Shown: piece by piece, positions 34,800 to 46,600 of the stretch | Layout: every line of letters begins with the position of its first letter | Numbering within the stretch: position 1 is the stretch's first letter | Origin: Punica granatum | Lineage: Eukaryota; Streptophyta; Magnoliopsida; Myrtales; Lythraceae | Length of the DNA stretch: 64,000 nucleotides | Assembly (NCBI RefSeq): GCF_007655135.1 | Contig: NC_045131.1 | Location: 6,634,001 to 6,698,000, forward strand | Direction of reading: 5' to 3' | Made by a program: the position numbers and the translations under genes | Notes under the pieces: generated by a model | Seen by the model: the letters and a program-made list of their open reading frames with translations, nothing else | What the model was told of the DNA's origin: nothing | The model's database searches: none

Positions 34800-34895
34800 A
34801 TCAACAGGTGAAACTGCCAGATGATCTATTCTTTCCTAACAACCACGACGAGAGACAAGAAAGCTCAGATCATGCTGGCAGCTTCAACCGTTGAT
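34800..34895 (-). ncRNA. MIR167: MIR167 microRNA precursor hairpin
   Basis: Read on the minus strand, 34886 down to 34866 gives TGAAGCTGCCAGCATGATCT plus G, the conserved mature miR167 (5' arm); the next base makes the 22-nt form ending GA. The 3' arm, 34827 down to 34807, is its near-complement and resembles known miR167 star strands (AGATCATCTGGCAGTTTCAC then C). It leaves one bulged C and a G:U pair. The stem extends below the duplex (ATCAAC with GTTGAT) and above it (CTTTCT with GGAAAG), giving a plant-type foldback of about 95 nt. In plants miR167 directs cleavage of ARF6 and ARF8 auxin-response-factor mRNAs, and so acts in flower, root and fruit development. A TATA box lies 140-150 bp upstream (35037-35044). 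I did not find a second copy in the window, and the duplicated spacers stop just before it. Confidence 0.88.
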
Positions 34896-35036
34896 CGCGC
34901 ACGAGAGAACCGGCCCAAACGGATGCGAAACCCTAATTTGCCACTGCTCGAGCTGTCTCCTCCTAACTTCTCTCTCTCTCCCCCTCTCTCTCCCTCTTCT
35001 TGTTCTGGATTCATTGACTAGAGGAGGCTGCGAGGA

Positions 35037-35044
35037 TATATATA
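35037..35044 (-). promoter_or_regulatory. Probable TATA box of the MIR167 gene
   Basis: TATATATA on the minus strand, about 150 bp upstream of the mature miR167 sequence. It is followed by a pyrimidine-rich/GA-rich leader (34970-35020), a common layout for plant MIR167 promoters. An AuxRE-like TGTCTC lies further upstream at 35166-35171 (plus strand). Confidence 0.5.
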
Positions 35045-37581
35045 GAGAGGCCAGCTAGTGGGGAGAGGGAAGAGAAGAGAGGGAGAGAAGAGAAGGGTTT
35101 AAACAAGACATACACAAACTTCTCTCATCCTCACTTTTACTACTTCCAATGCCCTCATCATTTTTTGTCTCATTTGACTAAGGTGGCAAATTTTGTCGTT
35201 GAGAGGCGTCTTAGGTCGAAGCAGTAGACATGTCCCAAACTGGTAAAAATTATATCACATACACGCCGATATATCGATGCGCGCTACGATCATATAAACC
35301 CGACTCGTCGCATACATACTTCCGGATCCTTATAAAAAATAGCAGAGTCGAATGTTATGGGCTTGCTTTGGAAGTATGCCGGACTGACCGGAGTTAGAAT
35401 GAAATGTGCCATATATTGTATCTGTTGAATTTGAATTTTAAGCAAATATATATATATTTATGAAGTAATTAATGTGTATGTGATAAGTCATGAAGTGAAG
35501 AGAGAAAAAGGGGAGGGCATTGGGATGTGAAAAATAAAACTGGGGCGGGTGGGAATAAAGGATGTGGTCCCAAAAGAGAGAAGCAAATTGAATATTGTCA
35601 CGCCAATGCCACCACATGCAGACAGGGTTTAGTGATAATACTTGAGAGAGTTTCTCAAACTTCCTATGAAGTTACTTACTTTATGACTTTTCCTATTCCT
35701 TTTCTCTCTCTCTCTCTCTCTTTTTCCCTCTTTTATTTTATTTTCTACGGGATTAATTACGAGGTGGTTGTGCCAACCCTCTCTTAGTATTGGCTCAGCT
35801 TGACCTCGACTAATAGAGATACATTCAGTGGATTTCGACTTGTACTACAACTAAAGGTAAAGAATGTCAACATGAAATCAACCTGAGTTGGTTTAGATAT
35901 TGAATTCGAATCTTTGAATGGAAGAAAACCGTGATGCAGAGGATTTTATCCCTTAATAGACCGATTTTCAATTTGAACTAATTGGAGCCCAATATATAGA
36001 TTTTTGGATACCATATGATACGCATCGAAAAAAAAAAAAGCCTGTCAACATGGTGCAAAATTTGCAAAACTGCACCAATATATCTCGTGATTTGCTGTTA
36101 ATTTATTTTTAAAATTTTTTTATTTATGATAAATATCATTAGTGCTTCTGTTGGGTGAGAGGTCCAATTTTTAACCTAACTGTCCAAAAAAGGTAAAAAA
36201 AACACGAGAGTATTTGGGACCACTGCATGGGATTCATAGGTCTTGCATAAATATTGCTTACAAACATATATAAAAGTGAAAAAAAAAGGGAAAGGGCTTC
36301 TCAACCTATCCTTCTATCTCTCCCAATATGTACATTACATTTTCTCCCACTCAAGTAAACATAATTAAGATAGGTTTGTCTTAATCTTCGACTAAACACA
36401 GTTGACGCGCTCTCAGTCTTTATTTGGTGAGCTGCATGCCTCACTCTTTATTAAAGCGAAAAACACGATACCACTTATGAACAGTGCTTTTTTTAGTTAT
36501 TCAGAGAATCTTTACTCTCTATTGAAAATATGAAAGAATGCATGTATTATAACAAAATTAGGTCATAGTTAATTCGATAGAGTAATGGAGACATAAATCC
36601 AAAGAAAATTGGCGCCCTTGTGAATGAATGAAGAAGATAATGCTTGGTTAATGATCACTTTGAACCTTTCTTTCTAATGTTGTGTCATCTGAATGGACTT
36701 CTTGGGACAGTTTTGAAGTTGCCTTCCACCCAGTGATGCATTGCCATGTCAAAAGGCAAGCTATTAAGCTGAGGAAAAGGCTCTCTCGATCTATTAAACA
36801 AAGCCCAGAAAAATCAATTTACTTTTAAGTCACTCTCATGCTTGACTGTTTTCCCCCTCCTTTTGTTTCCACTGGTCTTTTTTCCTGATTAATGCGGCAT
36901 ATACTTGACAAGATACTACATATAAAATTGCAACAAATATGTCTAAGATATAATGCATATTTGTTTTTTAATAATCTAATAACAAATTCACAAAATTTAT
37001 GAGCAGTTTAGATTGTCATCTAATATGCCACAGTCTAAGCATTAACTATTTGGTCTCATCACATCACTCAAAAGTCAAATATGATTTACTTTTGCCATAT
37101 GGTTGTAATATATATGATCGGGTGTAGAGGGGTTGGTTGGTTGGTTGGTTATCTTCAATTATGCGATTTCACGAGAGCAAATAAGTATCTTTGCAATAAC
37201 AGATGTTGCATAAATCCACCGGCTATAGACTTTCCACGCAACCTGTATATACGAGTGAATGACTTGTTGATGATAATGGAATCTGGGTAATTTAACTATT
37301 TAAGTCACTTCGATGTACATATAAATACAGGCTTTTATGGTGGCACCAAAAAGATATGATCTATTTTAAATGAAAGGTCTTGCGGGACCTTTTGGGGTGA
37401 CCGTCATTGTCCTTCATAGGGAAAAATAGGAAAAATTATTTAGAAAAGTGATGAAGAGGCATCCACCAATTATGGCACATCAAATGTGCTCATATACATA
37501 TGGGTGAAGGTAGGTGAGAAACCATAGTTTATGCCAACTGTGGGGAATCATGATAGCCGGGACAAAAGGATTGAAGGACAT
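35045..37581. other. Intergenic, upstream of MIR167
   Basis: Probably includes MIR167 promoter sequence at its left end. It holds a CT microsatellite (about 35700-35725), a SINE-like segment (35865-36041) and a GGTT run near 37132-37150. I see no convincing gene; frames of 60-86 codons lack recognisable motifs. Confidence 0.5.
35865..36041 (+). mobile_element. SINE-like element (candidate)
   Basis: A tRNA-like B box (GAATTCGAATCTTTG, about 35907), then CCCTTAATAGACCGATTTTC, ending in an A run at about 36028-36040. The same order of motifs occurs at 3290-3480 and 21330-21480. The A and B boxes look too close together for an intact pol III promoter, so this is at best an old copy. Confidence 0.35.
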
Positions 37582-37584
37582 TAA

Positions 37585-37835
37585 AGCCGGTGTGAAATTT
37601 GAGTTTGATTTTAGAATCGTGATTTTGATTTTAACTCTATCCATAACAAAATAAATTACACTTATCAAAGTCAAAATAATGGGCCCCACCCATAAATATT
37701 TACACTACTCCATTTTAATACAATTCCATAATTACAATATTATCAAATGAATGTGGGCCTCCAAGTTTGACCAAATACTCCGTAAAATCACAATCAATGT
37801 CAAGTTAAAATCAAATCTAAATTTCAAACACCACC
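37585..37835 (+). mobile_element. MITE with TAA target duplication
   Basis: A 251-bp element whose ends are inverted repeats: GGTGTGAAATTTGAGTTTGA at the left against GGTGTTTGAAATTTAGATTTG on the minus strand at the right. TAA lies on both sides (37582-37584, 37836-37838). It is non-coding. It is a different family from the MITEs at 13063 and 19728 but has the same general architecture. Confidence 0.6.
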
Positions 37836-40339
37836 TAAATAATTAACTGAGGGACAATTGGATAAAAGAATGCCATAAAAAAAAGGAGAAATATCTTAAT
37901 TTTTTTTTTACGATACGACTAATTACACACTTCAGTAAGTCGATAATTGTACTTATAAGTTACAAATTAGTTTAACTAGTCAATTGTATGCGGTGCTTGT
38001 TTGATTGTTACTTATTTTGTATAGGTCTTTGCCAATATATATGGCATAGTTTTGACAAAGTTTTCCCATATAACAAGCAATATTGGGTAGTGATAGATCG
38101 CGTATATATATAGGGTTCTTTACATGTATTTGTTGAGTACAAGGCAGCATATATATATATATATATGCATAATTAAAAATGTAATAAGCTTTTTAAATTT
38201 AATAATAAGGGTGTTCCTCTCCTTCATGCACGGGTTAAATAATTGAAAATATTATTTCTTTCTCCAATTCAATACAATCATGTTCCCTAGGTCCACTACG
38301 GATCCATGAGCGTGAGGAATAGTATAAACTTTTGCGATAATAAATCTATGAATTATATAGGGAAAATGATGGAATTAATGATTTGTTTATAGCAAACAAT
38401 TGGAGTGAAAATTTCCATGAGATCTTATGGAAGATTATGATCTCCGCCGTCCACGTGACATGTGGCCGTCTGGGTGGGCCGCTTTCCGTCCCTCTCCCAC
38501 CCTTTTATCGCTTACTTAAATGGCCAATCACATGTCGCCATGTTGTCAACACAAAATGATTGGTTCCATGTGTTATAGTTGGCACACACACCAAAGATTG
38601 AACCGAGATTTGTTCGATAAAATATACATCTCGTCTATTTGTTTGCTAATGATAATCGAAATCCTCTAAGGGTCACGGGAAGTTCCATCGGCACGGGGGC
38701 TAAACCGTGTTGACAGGAATTTCGCTTTTGAACCAAAATCGGCATCTTTTAGAAGCAAAAGTTAGTTACATGCGAGAGTCCTAAAACTGATAAATAAAAT
38801 ATTATCAATTCCACCTTTCGTTCAAGCCGCCATGCCTGATATCTGTAAGCTATTTAATAGGATAAGAGTGTGTATATCAGCGAGCCATCGGAGATTAAAG
38901 ATGGACGATAGACGGAAAGAGCCATTTCACGGGCCCGAACACTGGGCCTCTGGGATTCTAGGAATTTCCTGGTAAGTTCTACGCCAACTTTGAATTTATA
39001 ACGCAGAGGAAGGATATGATGGGCCTGAGGAGGATCATGGCGGACATCATTCAAAAACCAAATTCTTTTATGGGTCCGAATTACGTGGCCCAGGACGGCC
39101 CACCCAATTTAAACAGGCCAGATGCGGGTCGGAAGTCTCGATGCAGTATCATGTCCATGTGGATGGATATACCCGGAAGATCTTGGCCTTCAAACAGTCG
39201 AAACTAACAGTCGGGTTTTTATCTTTTAAATTCGACTGCATAACCTCAGTTTCTGAGAGAGTTGGCACTGACAAAAAATTCTTTCATTTAAAAAGCTTAG
39301 GAGCAGTGCCAGCTGATGTGGTCCAAGAGAACTAATCCATCGATATTTTGAAGAGAGAGAAAGAGATGGACGACTGAGGGCTATGGTGGCCCGGATCCCG
39401 ACCACCACCGCTCAGGCGAGGTCAAACCCTATAAAAACTAAAAGTTATAAAACTTTTAAGAATGCAAATGAATGAAAAATAAGTTAAAATTCCCGGCTGG
39501 GGGTTTGGGGGGTGTGGCCGACACGAGGCCTCCACCGCCAGCCGCCGACCCTCTTCCCTGATTTTGGTTTTTGCCTTTTTTTCTTTTTTAATTTCTTATG
39601 TTATTTTTTGAAATAATTTTATTACAAAGAAAATATGGTGGGTCCCACTCGACCTACACATCAGTAATTTACGTCCAAATTAACGAAAAAGTTGATACCG
39701 TACTAGAATTGTTATCGAATAAAAAATTTGTGTATATTTAGATCAAGAAAAAAAAATTTGTGCTATAATTGTTAAAATGTGAAATGTTTATATTTTTTTT
39801 ATTAACCCGCAATATATATATATATATATATATGTATGTTTGTGTATGACTGACGTGTATAATTATTTGATAAAATTAATTGCAACTAAAAAATATTTGT
39901 GCGGATCTTCAACTTGTTCAAATTAAATCGATTAGAAAATAAATGAAAATGCATGTACAAGATGCTAACAACAAAAGATACCAAAAAAGAGCGTCATGGG
40001 ACTCCGATTTCATCCCCATCCTAGACTCCTTCCTTGTTCATCCGAGCTCGGTGGAGACTATCTGCGTTGGCTAATGAATATATGGACAAGTAAAGAAAGT
40101 GTATAGGAACTCACGAGAGTGCCGATCACAAAATTGACTTTTCAGAAGTACTCGAACACTTGATTTTTCATAATCTGGTCCTTAAAAAGTAACTTTAGGC
40201 CATAATCAGAACAAGCAAAGAACAAAATCGACTGCAAATAGCAGCACATAATGAATAATGTCTATTTTGACCAATGGATAAGTGACATCCCTATTAGGAT
40301 GAACGATACGGCAAGAGAAATCATTGTGTGACTCCACAT
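37836..40339. other. Intergenic DNA between MITE and first DC1 gene
   Basis: AT-rich DNA with TA microsatellites (38147-38167, 39811-39832). A G-box-like CCACGTGAC lies at about 38450. A repeat block at 38755-38945 recurs at 45605-45850. From about 39990 the sequence resembles 59445-59803, the 3' flank of the second DC1 gene, so it is the 3' region of the first DC1 gene. No separate gene is supported. Confidence 0.5.
38755..38945. repeat. Dispersed repeat, copy A
   Basis: Matches 45605-45850 with long identical words (for example GTATATCAGCGAGCCATCGG and GGACGATAGACGGAAAGAGC). The second copy has a 40-bp extra piece after the GGAAAGAGC word. The two copies lie on either side of the first DC1 gene in direct orientation. 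Confidence 0.75.
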
Positions 40340-42774
40340 TCATTCCCTGTTCGACTCTGCTTGCCATAGCGCCCATTCTCTCTTTTTCTTGAGTTCCACC
40401 AGATTTTTCATTGACGTTTCCAATTTTTCCTTCAGTTTTTCCAATTTTTCCTCCAGTGACAGTATTTCTGCTTCTTCTTTGGAAATATCTTTATCCAGTT
40501 TCTTGAGCATAAGTTCTTCCACTTGTCTTCTTTTCTCGAGATTTACCTGAGATGGCAATCAATTATATATGTTAGGTTACAAGTGAGGCCCATCGACCCA
40601 CTATATAATGAAATAAGAATTTTAATAGCTAATAAAATGATACGGATAGTCCCATATCGAATATGAAATTTCTTAATTACCAGCTAAGAGCATGCGTTAT
40701 ATCCTCTTTTGATAATCAACTATATATTTAGTCTCATATTATTAACTCGAAAAAGAAATATAGTCCTCAGGCAATATACTATGAATTCTGCAACAATTTT
40801 TTTTCCACGCAAGGTATGGGAGTGGCCTCTTTTTCCTTCAGGTTCAGGTTCTTCATAACAGTATTCCTTTTCCAGACAGAAATTAAGATCATAATGACTC
40901 AGAAAGAGCGAACGGCTACCTAATGCTTCGGAAAATATGGTGAAATTTTGGGATGTGGGGCTTACCTTGGGGATGACGCAGTCGATATCAGCAGCATAAT
41001 TACACTCCTCGCAATAATAGACACCAAGTTCTGGGTTCCTGAGGGTCTCACACAAGTCGCAGTATTGCTCCTCATAATCATAATGTTCATCGACAACTCT
41101 ATCACGGAGCACCAGCGGATGGAAGTGGAATTCGTGTTTAACGGAAGGGGGCAGAGGCAAGCAAATGAAGTGAAGATTATAGTTGCACGGAACACAGCGG
41201 TAGAAGTCAATCCTGCAATCATTGTAACACACATTGCATGGCATATTGTGTAGCTTCTTGTCCATCCCTCTGAAATAGATTAGGCTGTGCTCGTGACGCT
41301 GATGCTTCAGAGTTGGCGTCCTAAGACAGCGTGGGTGGCACTGGATCTCACAATGATCACAGTAAAAGGTGAATCCACCAGATATAACTTGAAGACATGC
41401 AAAGCAAGGAAGGGATCTATAGAATTTCCCTTTATGAAGAATGAGCTGATGTTGTGGGTGAATAGGGTGTTCCGATTCAAGTCTGGGTGTAGCACATGTA
41501 TTATGGACGAACCTGCGGCAACCTTCTTGACAGGCATAACCTAGACCTCTAAGAGGCCACTCACAGACAATACAATTTGATATATATCCCTTGAAATACT
41601 GAAGCTTCATAGGGTGCTCATGGAAAAGCTTACTGTAAAGAGTAAATTCATCTTTTGTAGCAGAGAGAGATTGGACAGCACATCCCACATGAAGGCCAAA
41701 AAGACACTCTTTACACTCGAATCCGAACCAGGTGGTATGCTTCGAAGAGCAGAGAGAGCAATCAGGACGACCTTCTTGCCAAATGAGAGGGTGGTCCTGA
41801 TGAAGAGGGTGCACTATCTCTTGTGTCAACTCGGCACACGATTGGTGGAGCAGGAAAGGGCAGCCAGGGCAACAGTAAAAATCACTGGATATTTTTTGTG
41901 GGCAAAATTCGCATATGGCACGTAGCTCTGCTTTTGCGTGTAAAGATGTCAGTTGGTGGGGGTGGGAAAAATGATGGATCTGATCTCGCCTATTGTCTGT
42001 GCTACGACTCTCATCATCTTGTGGAGGATGCACAATGGAAACAGCACATTCCATATCAAGAATGAAACCACATTCATTACAGTTGTATGAGGAGAAACAG
42101 TACCTCTTGCAGACTTTGCATCGAAAGGTAGGGTCGGAATCGACAAGTAAGGTGAGCGGGTGCTGTGGATGAAAAGGATGATTCATTATCTCTCGGGGTG
42201 CCAGAGCGCAAGATTCGTGCAGCATGAATATGCAGGCACGGCAACCATAAACGCGACCGGAGATCCGCTCTTTGCATGCCTTGCATCTGATATAATTTGG
42301 CACATCCACGTGGAAGGATGCAAGAGGATGGTCGTGAGCAAAGTGCTCAATCATCTCCTCCTCGTGGTGGTCCTTGTCCTGGTGCTTTTGCTCGTCCTTA
42401 TGCTTTTCTTCTTCAGGAGGGAGAGTTGCAGCTGCACATCCCAAGTGCAAGGCTACACGGCAGCCATCGCATTGGTAACGATATTTGTTAATTACAAAGT
42501 CACCACACCCGCCACAGCCGTAATCCTTTCTTGAAGATATAGTAAGCGCCAGCGGGTGCTGTGGATGAAAGGGATGTTGCATCTCGGGTGGCATTTCGGC
42601 ACATGATTTGTGGAGGAAGAACTCACAGTCCACGCAATGGTAGGCCGGACCGCCTTCTGTGTAGAAATTGCAGATATGGCATTCACAGCTGAAAGTTTCG
42701 CTCAGCTCTTGCAAGACCAGGTCATGTTCATGGCTAGGATGCTGAAGAAGGCGGGGGGTATTACCTGTATTCAT
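40340..42774 (-). CDS. DC1-domain zinc-finger protein with C-terminal coiled coil
   Basis: Exons 42774-40966 and 40546-40340; the 419-bp intron has GT/AG ends in phase 0; 671 aa. About ten DC1 (C1_2) modules run from residue 10 to the end of exon 1, each HxHPL...CxxC...YxCxxCxFxLHxxCA, for example HPFHPQHPL followed later by CRACIFMLHESCA. Module 4 has Asp in place of the LH histidine (FILDMEC). Exon 2 adds a Lys/Glu-rich helix (KLDKDISKEEAEILSLEEK) predicted to be a coiled coil. DC1 proteins bind zinc; some are reported in defence, ABA or ROS responses, with no known enzyme activity. The start is the ATG at 42774: the longer upstream frame begins with TTG and is only a GAG-repeat-encoded serine run. 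The open frame also reads through the intron donor, so a retained-intron form with a different tail is possible. Confidence 0.88.
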
Positions 42775-42778
42775 CCTT

Positions 42779-42787
42779 GAGGAGGAG

Positions 42788-42819
<32 letters not shown>

Positions 42820-42828
42820 AGAAACAAC
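42779..42828. repeat. GAG/GGA microsatellite in 5' leader of DC1 gene
   Basis: A near-perfect (GAG)n run directly upstream of the DC1 start codon; on the gene's strand it reads as TCC/CTC repeats, a polypyrimidine leader. Confidence 0.8.
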
Positions 42829-42970
42829 AAACAATATAATAGAGTTTTGGGATCTTCTTCAAAGTTGCAAAAATACAGAACAGGTGAAAGAAGGAATGGA
42901 GAAGAGGAGAGAAACCGAAAAAGGAGAGGAAGAAAACAGAACTATGTTCCCCATATTGACCAAGTCTTTG

Positions 42971-42978
42971 CTTTTATA
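42971..42978 (-). promoter_or_regulatory. Probable TATA box of first DC1 gene
   Basis: TATAAAAG on the minus strand, about 200 bp upstream of the ATG at 42774, which implies a 5' leader of about 165 bases through the pyrimidine-rich run. Confidence 0.5.
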
Positions 42979-43306
42979 GTCGACTGATGGTAGTGATAAA
43001 GAAAGAGAAGAGGAGAAGAAGAAAACTCCAAAATTCTGGTTGGTTAGATTATTAAATAGGATAAACATTTTGCAGGCCCCAGGGAATGTGAGGAATCCTG
43101 ACATTATAAAGCAGCTTAGTCCCGAATGAGTCTATACAAAACTTTCTCAATATCCAGGATGGATTTCGTGATGCCATGAATGACGCAATGTGAATCAGAC
43201 AATACATATTGTATCATAATACAAATAAAATAAAACTAGATTAAAACCTGTGCCTCTTGCGAGAAATTTTGGTAGATAATGATGCAATAATTATACAAAA
43301 ATATAA

Positions 43307-43477
43307 CGGTGCGTTTGATTTCAGAGTTAAAATAACTTTAATTTTTATTGTGAAAAATGACAAATGATATGAGATTATAAATTTGACTTGGAAAACGTGT
43401 ATTTTTGTTGTATAGTGTGTTGAGTTAAAGTTAAAGTTAAAATTTTTGTGATTTTAACAGGAAAAACAAACGGGCCT
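43307..43477 (+). mobile_element. Short MITE with TAA target duplication
   Basis: 171 bp, with CGGTGCGTTTGATTT at the left and AGGCCCGTTTGTTTTTCC (minus strand) at the right. TAA lies on each side (43304-43306, 43478-43480). The terminal GGCCCGTTTG-type sequence resembles Tourist-like elements. Confidence 0.6.
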
Positions 43478-46190
43478 TAATAATTTGGCATAAAATATAG
43501 TTATTGGTATTCTAATAAACTCCTAACAAAAATTTAAAGTGTCTCATAATTTTTAACAAATATTTAAGAAAAAGAATCAGATCATCTCTTAAGTTATCTC
43601 ATTTTACAGCTACGGAGACGATCGAATCATCCGCCACTTGAATTGGAGTAGGATTTGGGGAGTTTCGAACAAATAATGAAGAAATAGAATAAGTTATCGT
43701 AATTCGAGAATCAGTTACATAATTATAATCAATTGGACGGTATAAATTACATACTTATAGTTAATTGAAGAGATATATAAGTTCAATAAAAGGAAATATA
43801 ATATTTAAAATTCTATTATAATATATACATAATTGGAATAGAAATCTATGCATACACTACTATACATTTTTCTTATAATTCATTTACTATTTCTATGCTA
43901 TTAAAATAACTAATAATATGTCAAGTATAAAAATTTCCTTTAATTTAGTCCAAATAAGAAATTTGATATATTCTATTTAATATATTATTTACATAATTAA
44001 ATTGACGATGTGCATAAATAATACAAATGGAATATATTTTGTTACATATGCAAAAGAATCGATATATACTTATATATATAGGATATATATATATATATAT
44101 ATGCATATATATAATACAAACAAAATATATTGTTATAGATGTAGAAGGAATCAATATATATATATATACATATAATTTATATTGACGTATAAGCACTCGA
44201 CTCTAAGCTTATGGGAATAAAATCAACAGAATAGAATGAAAAGAAATATCAATGGAAAATGAAACAAAAACAAGGATGACCATTAAGAAGCAATTCAGGA
44301 ATTGGAGCCTGAATAAATAAGAAAAAAAAAATTCAATTAGTCATCCATTTATCTAGAAATCAAAATGCTGCTTCTAAAGCCCCATGTACATATGAGAGTG
44401 AAAAGTAAAATTCATGAAACGAAAAATCTCAAAGTATGAAATAATAAGAATCATTATCGTAATATCTAACCACTCAACTCAAAGTTTATGGAAAAATCTT
44501 CAATGGATAAAAATGAAGAAAAATATGTAAGGGAAAATAAATCAAAATAGTGTCGGTTGAATGTTCATGTCATTATATCTACTTTTTATTATTTGCATAT
44601 AAGTAAACTCAAACTTGTGTTGATTGATGGGTAATTAATCTTCTTTCAATTCGGTCACTAACGTTATAAGTAAGAACAATTTTTTTATCTCAGAATCTGG
44701 CCGATATCTCGATAAGGCTGTAGTTATCTTGAAATTATTGATGGTGTATAAACCCCTTCATGAAATAACGATATGGACAAATCGATATGAGACTTTCTTG
44801 CATGCATTAAAGAACCCTGATTTCATCAAAAATAATAATAATTAAATAAATATCCAAGTTTGTATTTGAAAATATTATAATTAGTCAAATATACCAAAAC
44901 GTACCTCTTCATCAAGGAAAATCATGTCAAGACTAATGAATCATTAGTTCTTGTGTTCATCGCATCTCACAATCTTGTCAATCTCACTCCAATTGTCCAT
45001 GTGCCTTTCTCATGGCCCAATTATTTTATCATGAGATAAACCATTATAACTCCTTAAAATCTATAATATTATACATTAAAAAAATAAATAAATGAAAAGA
45101 AAAAAAATCAAATTTAATGGGAAGGAGATTTCATAGTCACCTTTGCTTGTATAATGACAAAAAAAAAATCAGCAATATTGTACGCTGGTTTTTAATTCAT
45201 CATGCCATGTGTGTATTTATATATATGGTGCAGTATATACGCATACATACAAAGGGCAATGTGATCGGTTTCTGCACGATGTGCGGCTAGTTTTCCTTGT
45301 TGGTGTTGTAATAAAAGGTATGTTGTTACCTAGTAGTTTTATGACCAGGACAAACACCGACAGTGTCATGGTCGGGATAGGCTCTGGCAGCATCGTGGCT
45401 GGGTTAGCCGATAGTATCAATGTGGTCAATTAATGTATATTATTTTTGCTGATTAATAAAATATATCATTTCCACCAAAAAAAAGGCAAAGGGTAAAGGG
45501 TAAAGGGCAAGTCTAAAATTAGTGTTCTAACTCTATATTTTGAATATGTTGAGTACCAATTACTAAGACATGGTAATTGGAATAGAATCACGAAGATTAT
45601 CATGCAAGAGTTAGTTGCATGCAAGAGTCCTGAAAGTGGTGAATAAACGAATCACGAAGATTATCAATTCCACCTTTCATTCAAACCGCCATGCCTGATA
45701 TCTTAAGCTATTTGATAGGATAAGAGTGTGTATATCAGCGAGCCATCGGAGATTAAAGATGGACGATAGACGGAAAGAGCTTAAAGCCGTTGTGTGATTC
45801 TACCGTTTAGGGCTCAATTGACATTTCACAGGCCCGAACACCGGGCCTCTAGGAATAGAGGTGTACAGATCCGGATATTCCTTTTTTTAACGGTATTCAG
45901 ATCCTTTCCTGTGGGGATAAGTTTCAGGATTTTGGAACCAAACTCTACCATGTTGAGACTTGGAACCGGAAACTATCCAGAATATGAATTATACTATATG
46001 TTCCGGATGCCCTATTGGAATCTTATTTTTTTCTTTTAACACAATAAATGAAATAAATAATTAAAATAAAAAAGTTTTCATTTACAATCATGCAAAACAG
46101 ATAAATAACCCTATTCTTATCCATCATTCTTGGTCTAGGCGGGTCTAGACGGGTCTAGGTTGCAGTATACACTCTCCTTGGGATTCAATT
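43478..46190. other. AT-rich intergenic DNA
   Basis: TA-rich tracts occur at about 44070-44110 and 44150-44170. A stretch ending in TAATAAAATATATCATTTCC followed by an A run (45452-45483) looks like the 3' tail of a retroposed sequence, possibly a LINE, but no coding part is recognisable. The second copy of the dispersed repeat is at 45605-45850. No gene is supported. Confidence 0.45.
45605..45850. repeat. Dispersed repeat, copy B
   Basis: Direct repeat of 38755-38945 with a 40-bp extra internal piece (about 45781-45825). Confidence 0.75.
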
Positions 46191-46600
46191 GGTGCTTGCA
46201 TCTTCAGTTCGTTAAGAGTTATGGGCTTGGCAAGTGATTGAAGGTCTTAAAGAGAGAAAGAAAATCATCATAGTGATCCCTTTATCTGTTTTCTTGCTTA
46301 TATGGAAGGAAATGAACAATCAAACTTTTGAAGATTTGGAGAATTTTATAGATATTTAATTAGATAGATGGAGTAAGATGAGTAGTTTTTGGGTAAATGG
46401 GAATGGATTAGGGAATGCTAACCTATTTATTGATGTAATTAGTGATCATTCGGCTACCCTATAGTTTGCTTTTGTTTCTGTACTTGTGGTCGTTTAACCT
46501 TTTGTATATGTATTTGTATTTTCTCAGTGGCTTTTGAATGTAAGTTATTACCTTTTACCGATTTAAAAAGAAAAGAAAAAGAAAAGCAGAATCTTGCAAT
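46190..46600 (+). mobile_element. LINE 3'-end remnant
   Basis: The plus strand around 46285-46355 encodes VFLLIWKEMNNQTFEDLENF, the typical last block of plant LINE ORF2 (W-x-x-W-K/R-E-R-N-N-R-x-F), then stops. A non-coding tail follows, reaching an A-rich stretch near 46565-46590. No reverse transcriptase precedes it, so this is a short 5'-truncated insertion. Confidence 0.6.

Noticed and set aside
34821..35021. 66-codon plus-strand frame with a proline/serine-rich end
   Set aside because: It is antisense to the MIR167 hairpin and its pyrimidine-rich leader; the low-complexity part comes from the CT-rich tract.
39016..39335. Short frames including HVDGYTRKILAF, reminiscent of integrase-like text
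   Set aside because: Only a dozen residues match and no catalytic context follows; probably chance.
42774..42834. Serine-rich N-terminal extension of the first DC1 protein
   Set aside because: The frame opens with TTG, the serines are encoded by a GAG microsatellite, and the normal ATG at 42774 gives the family's usual start.
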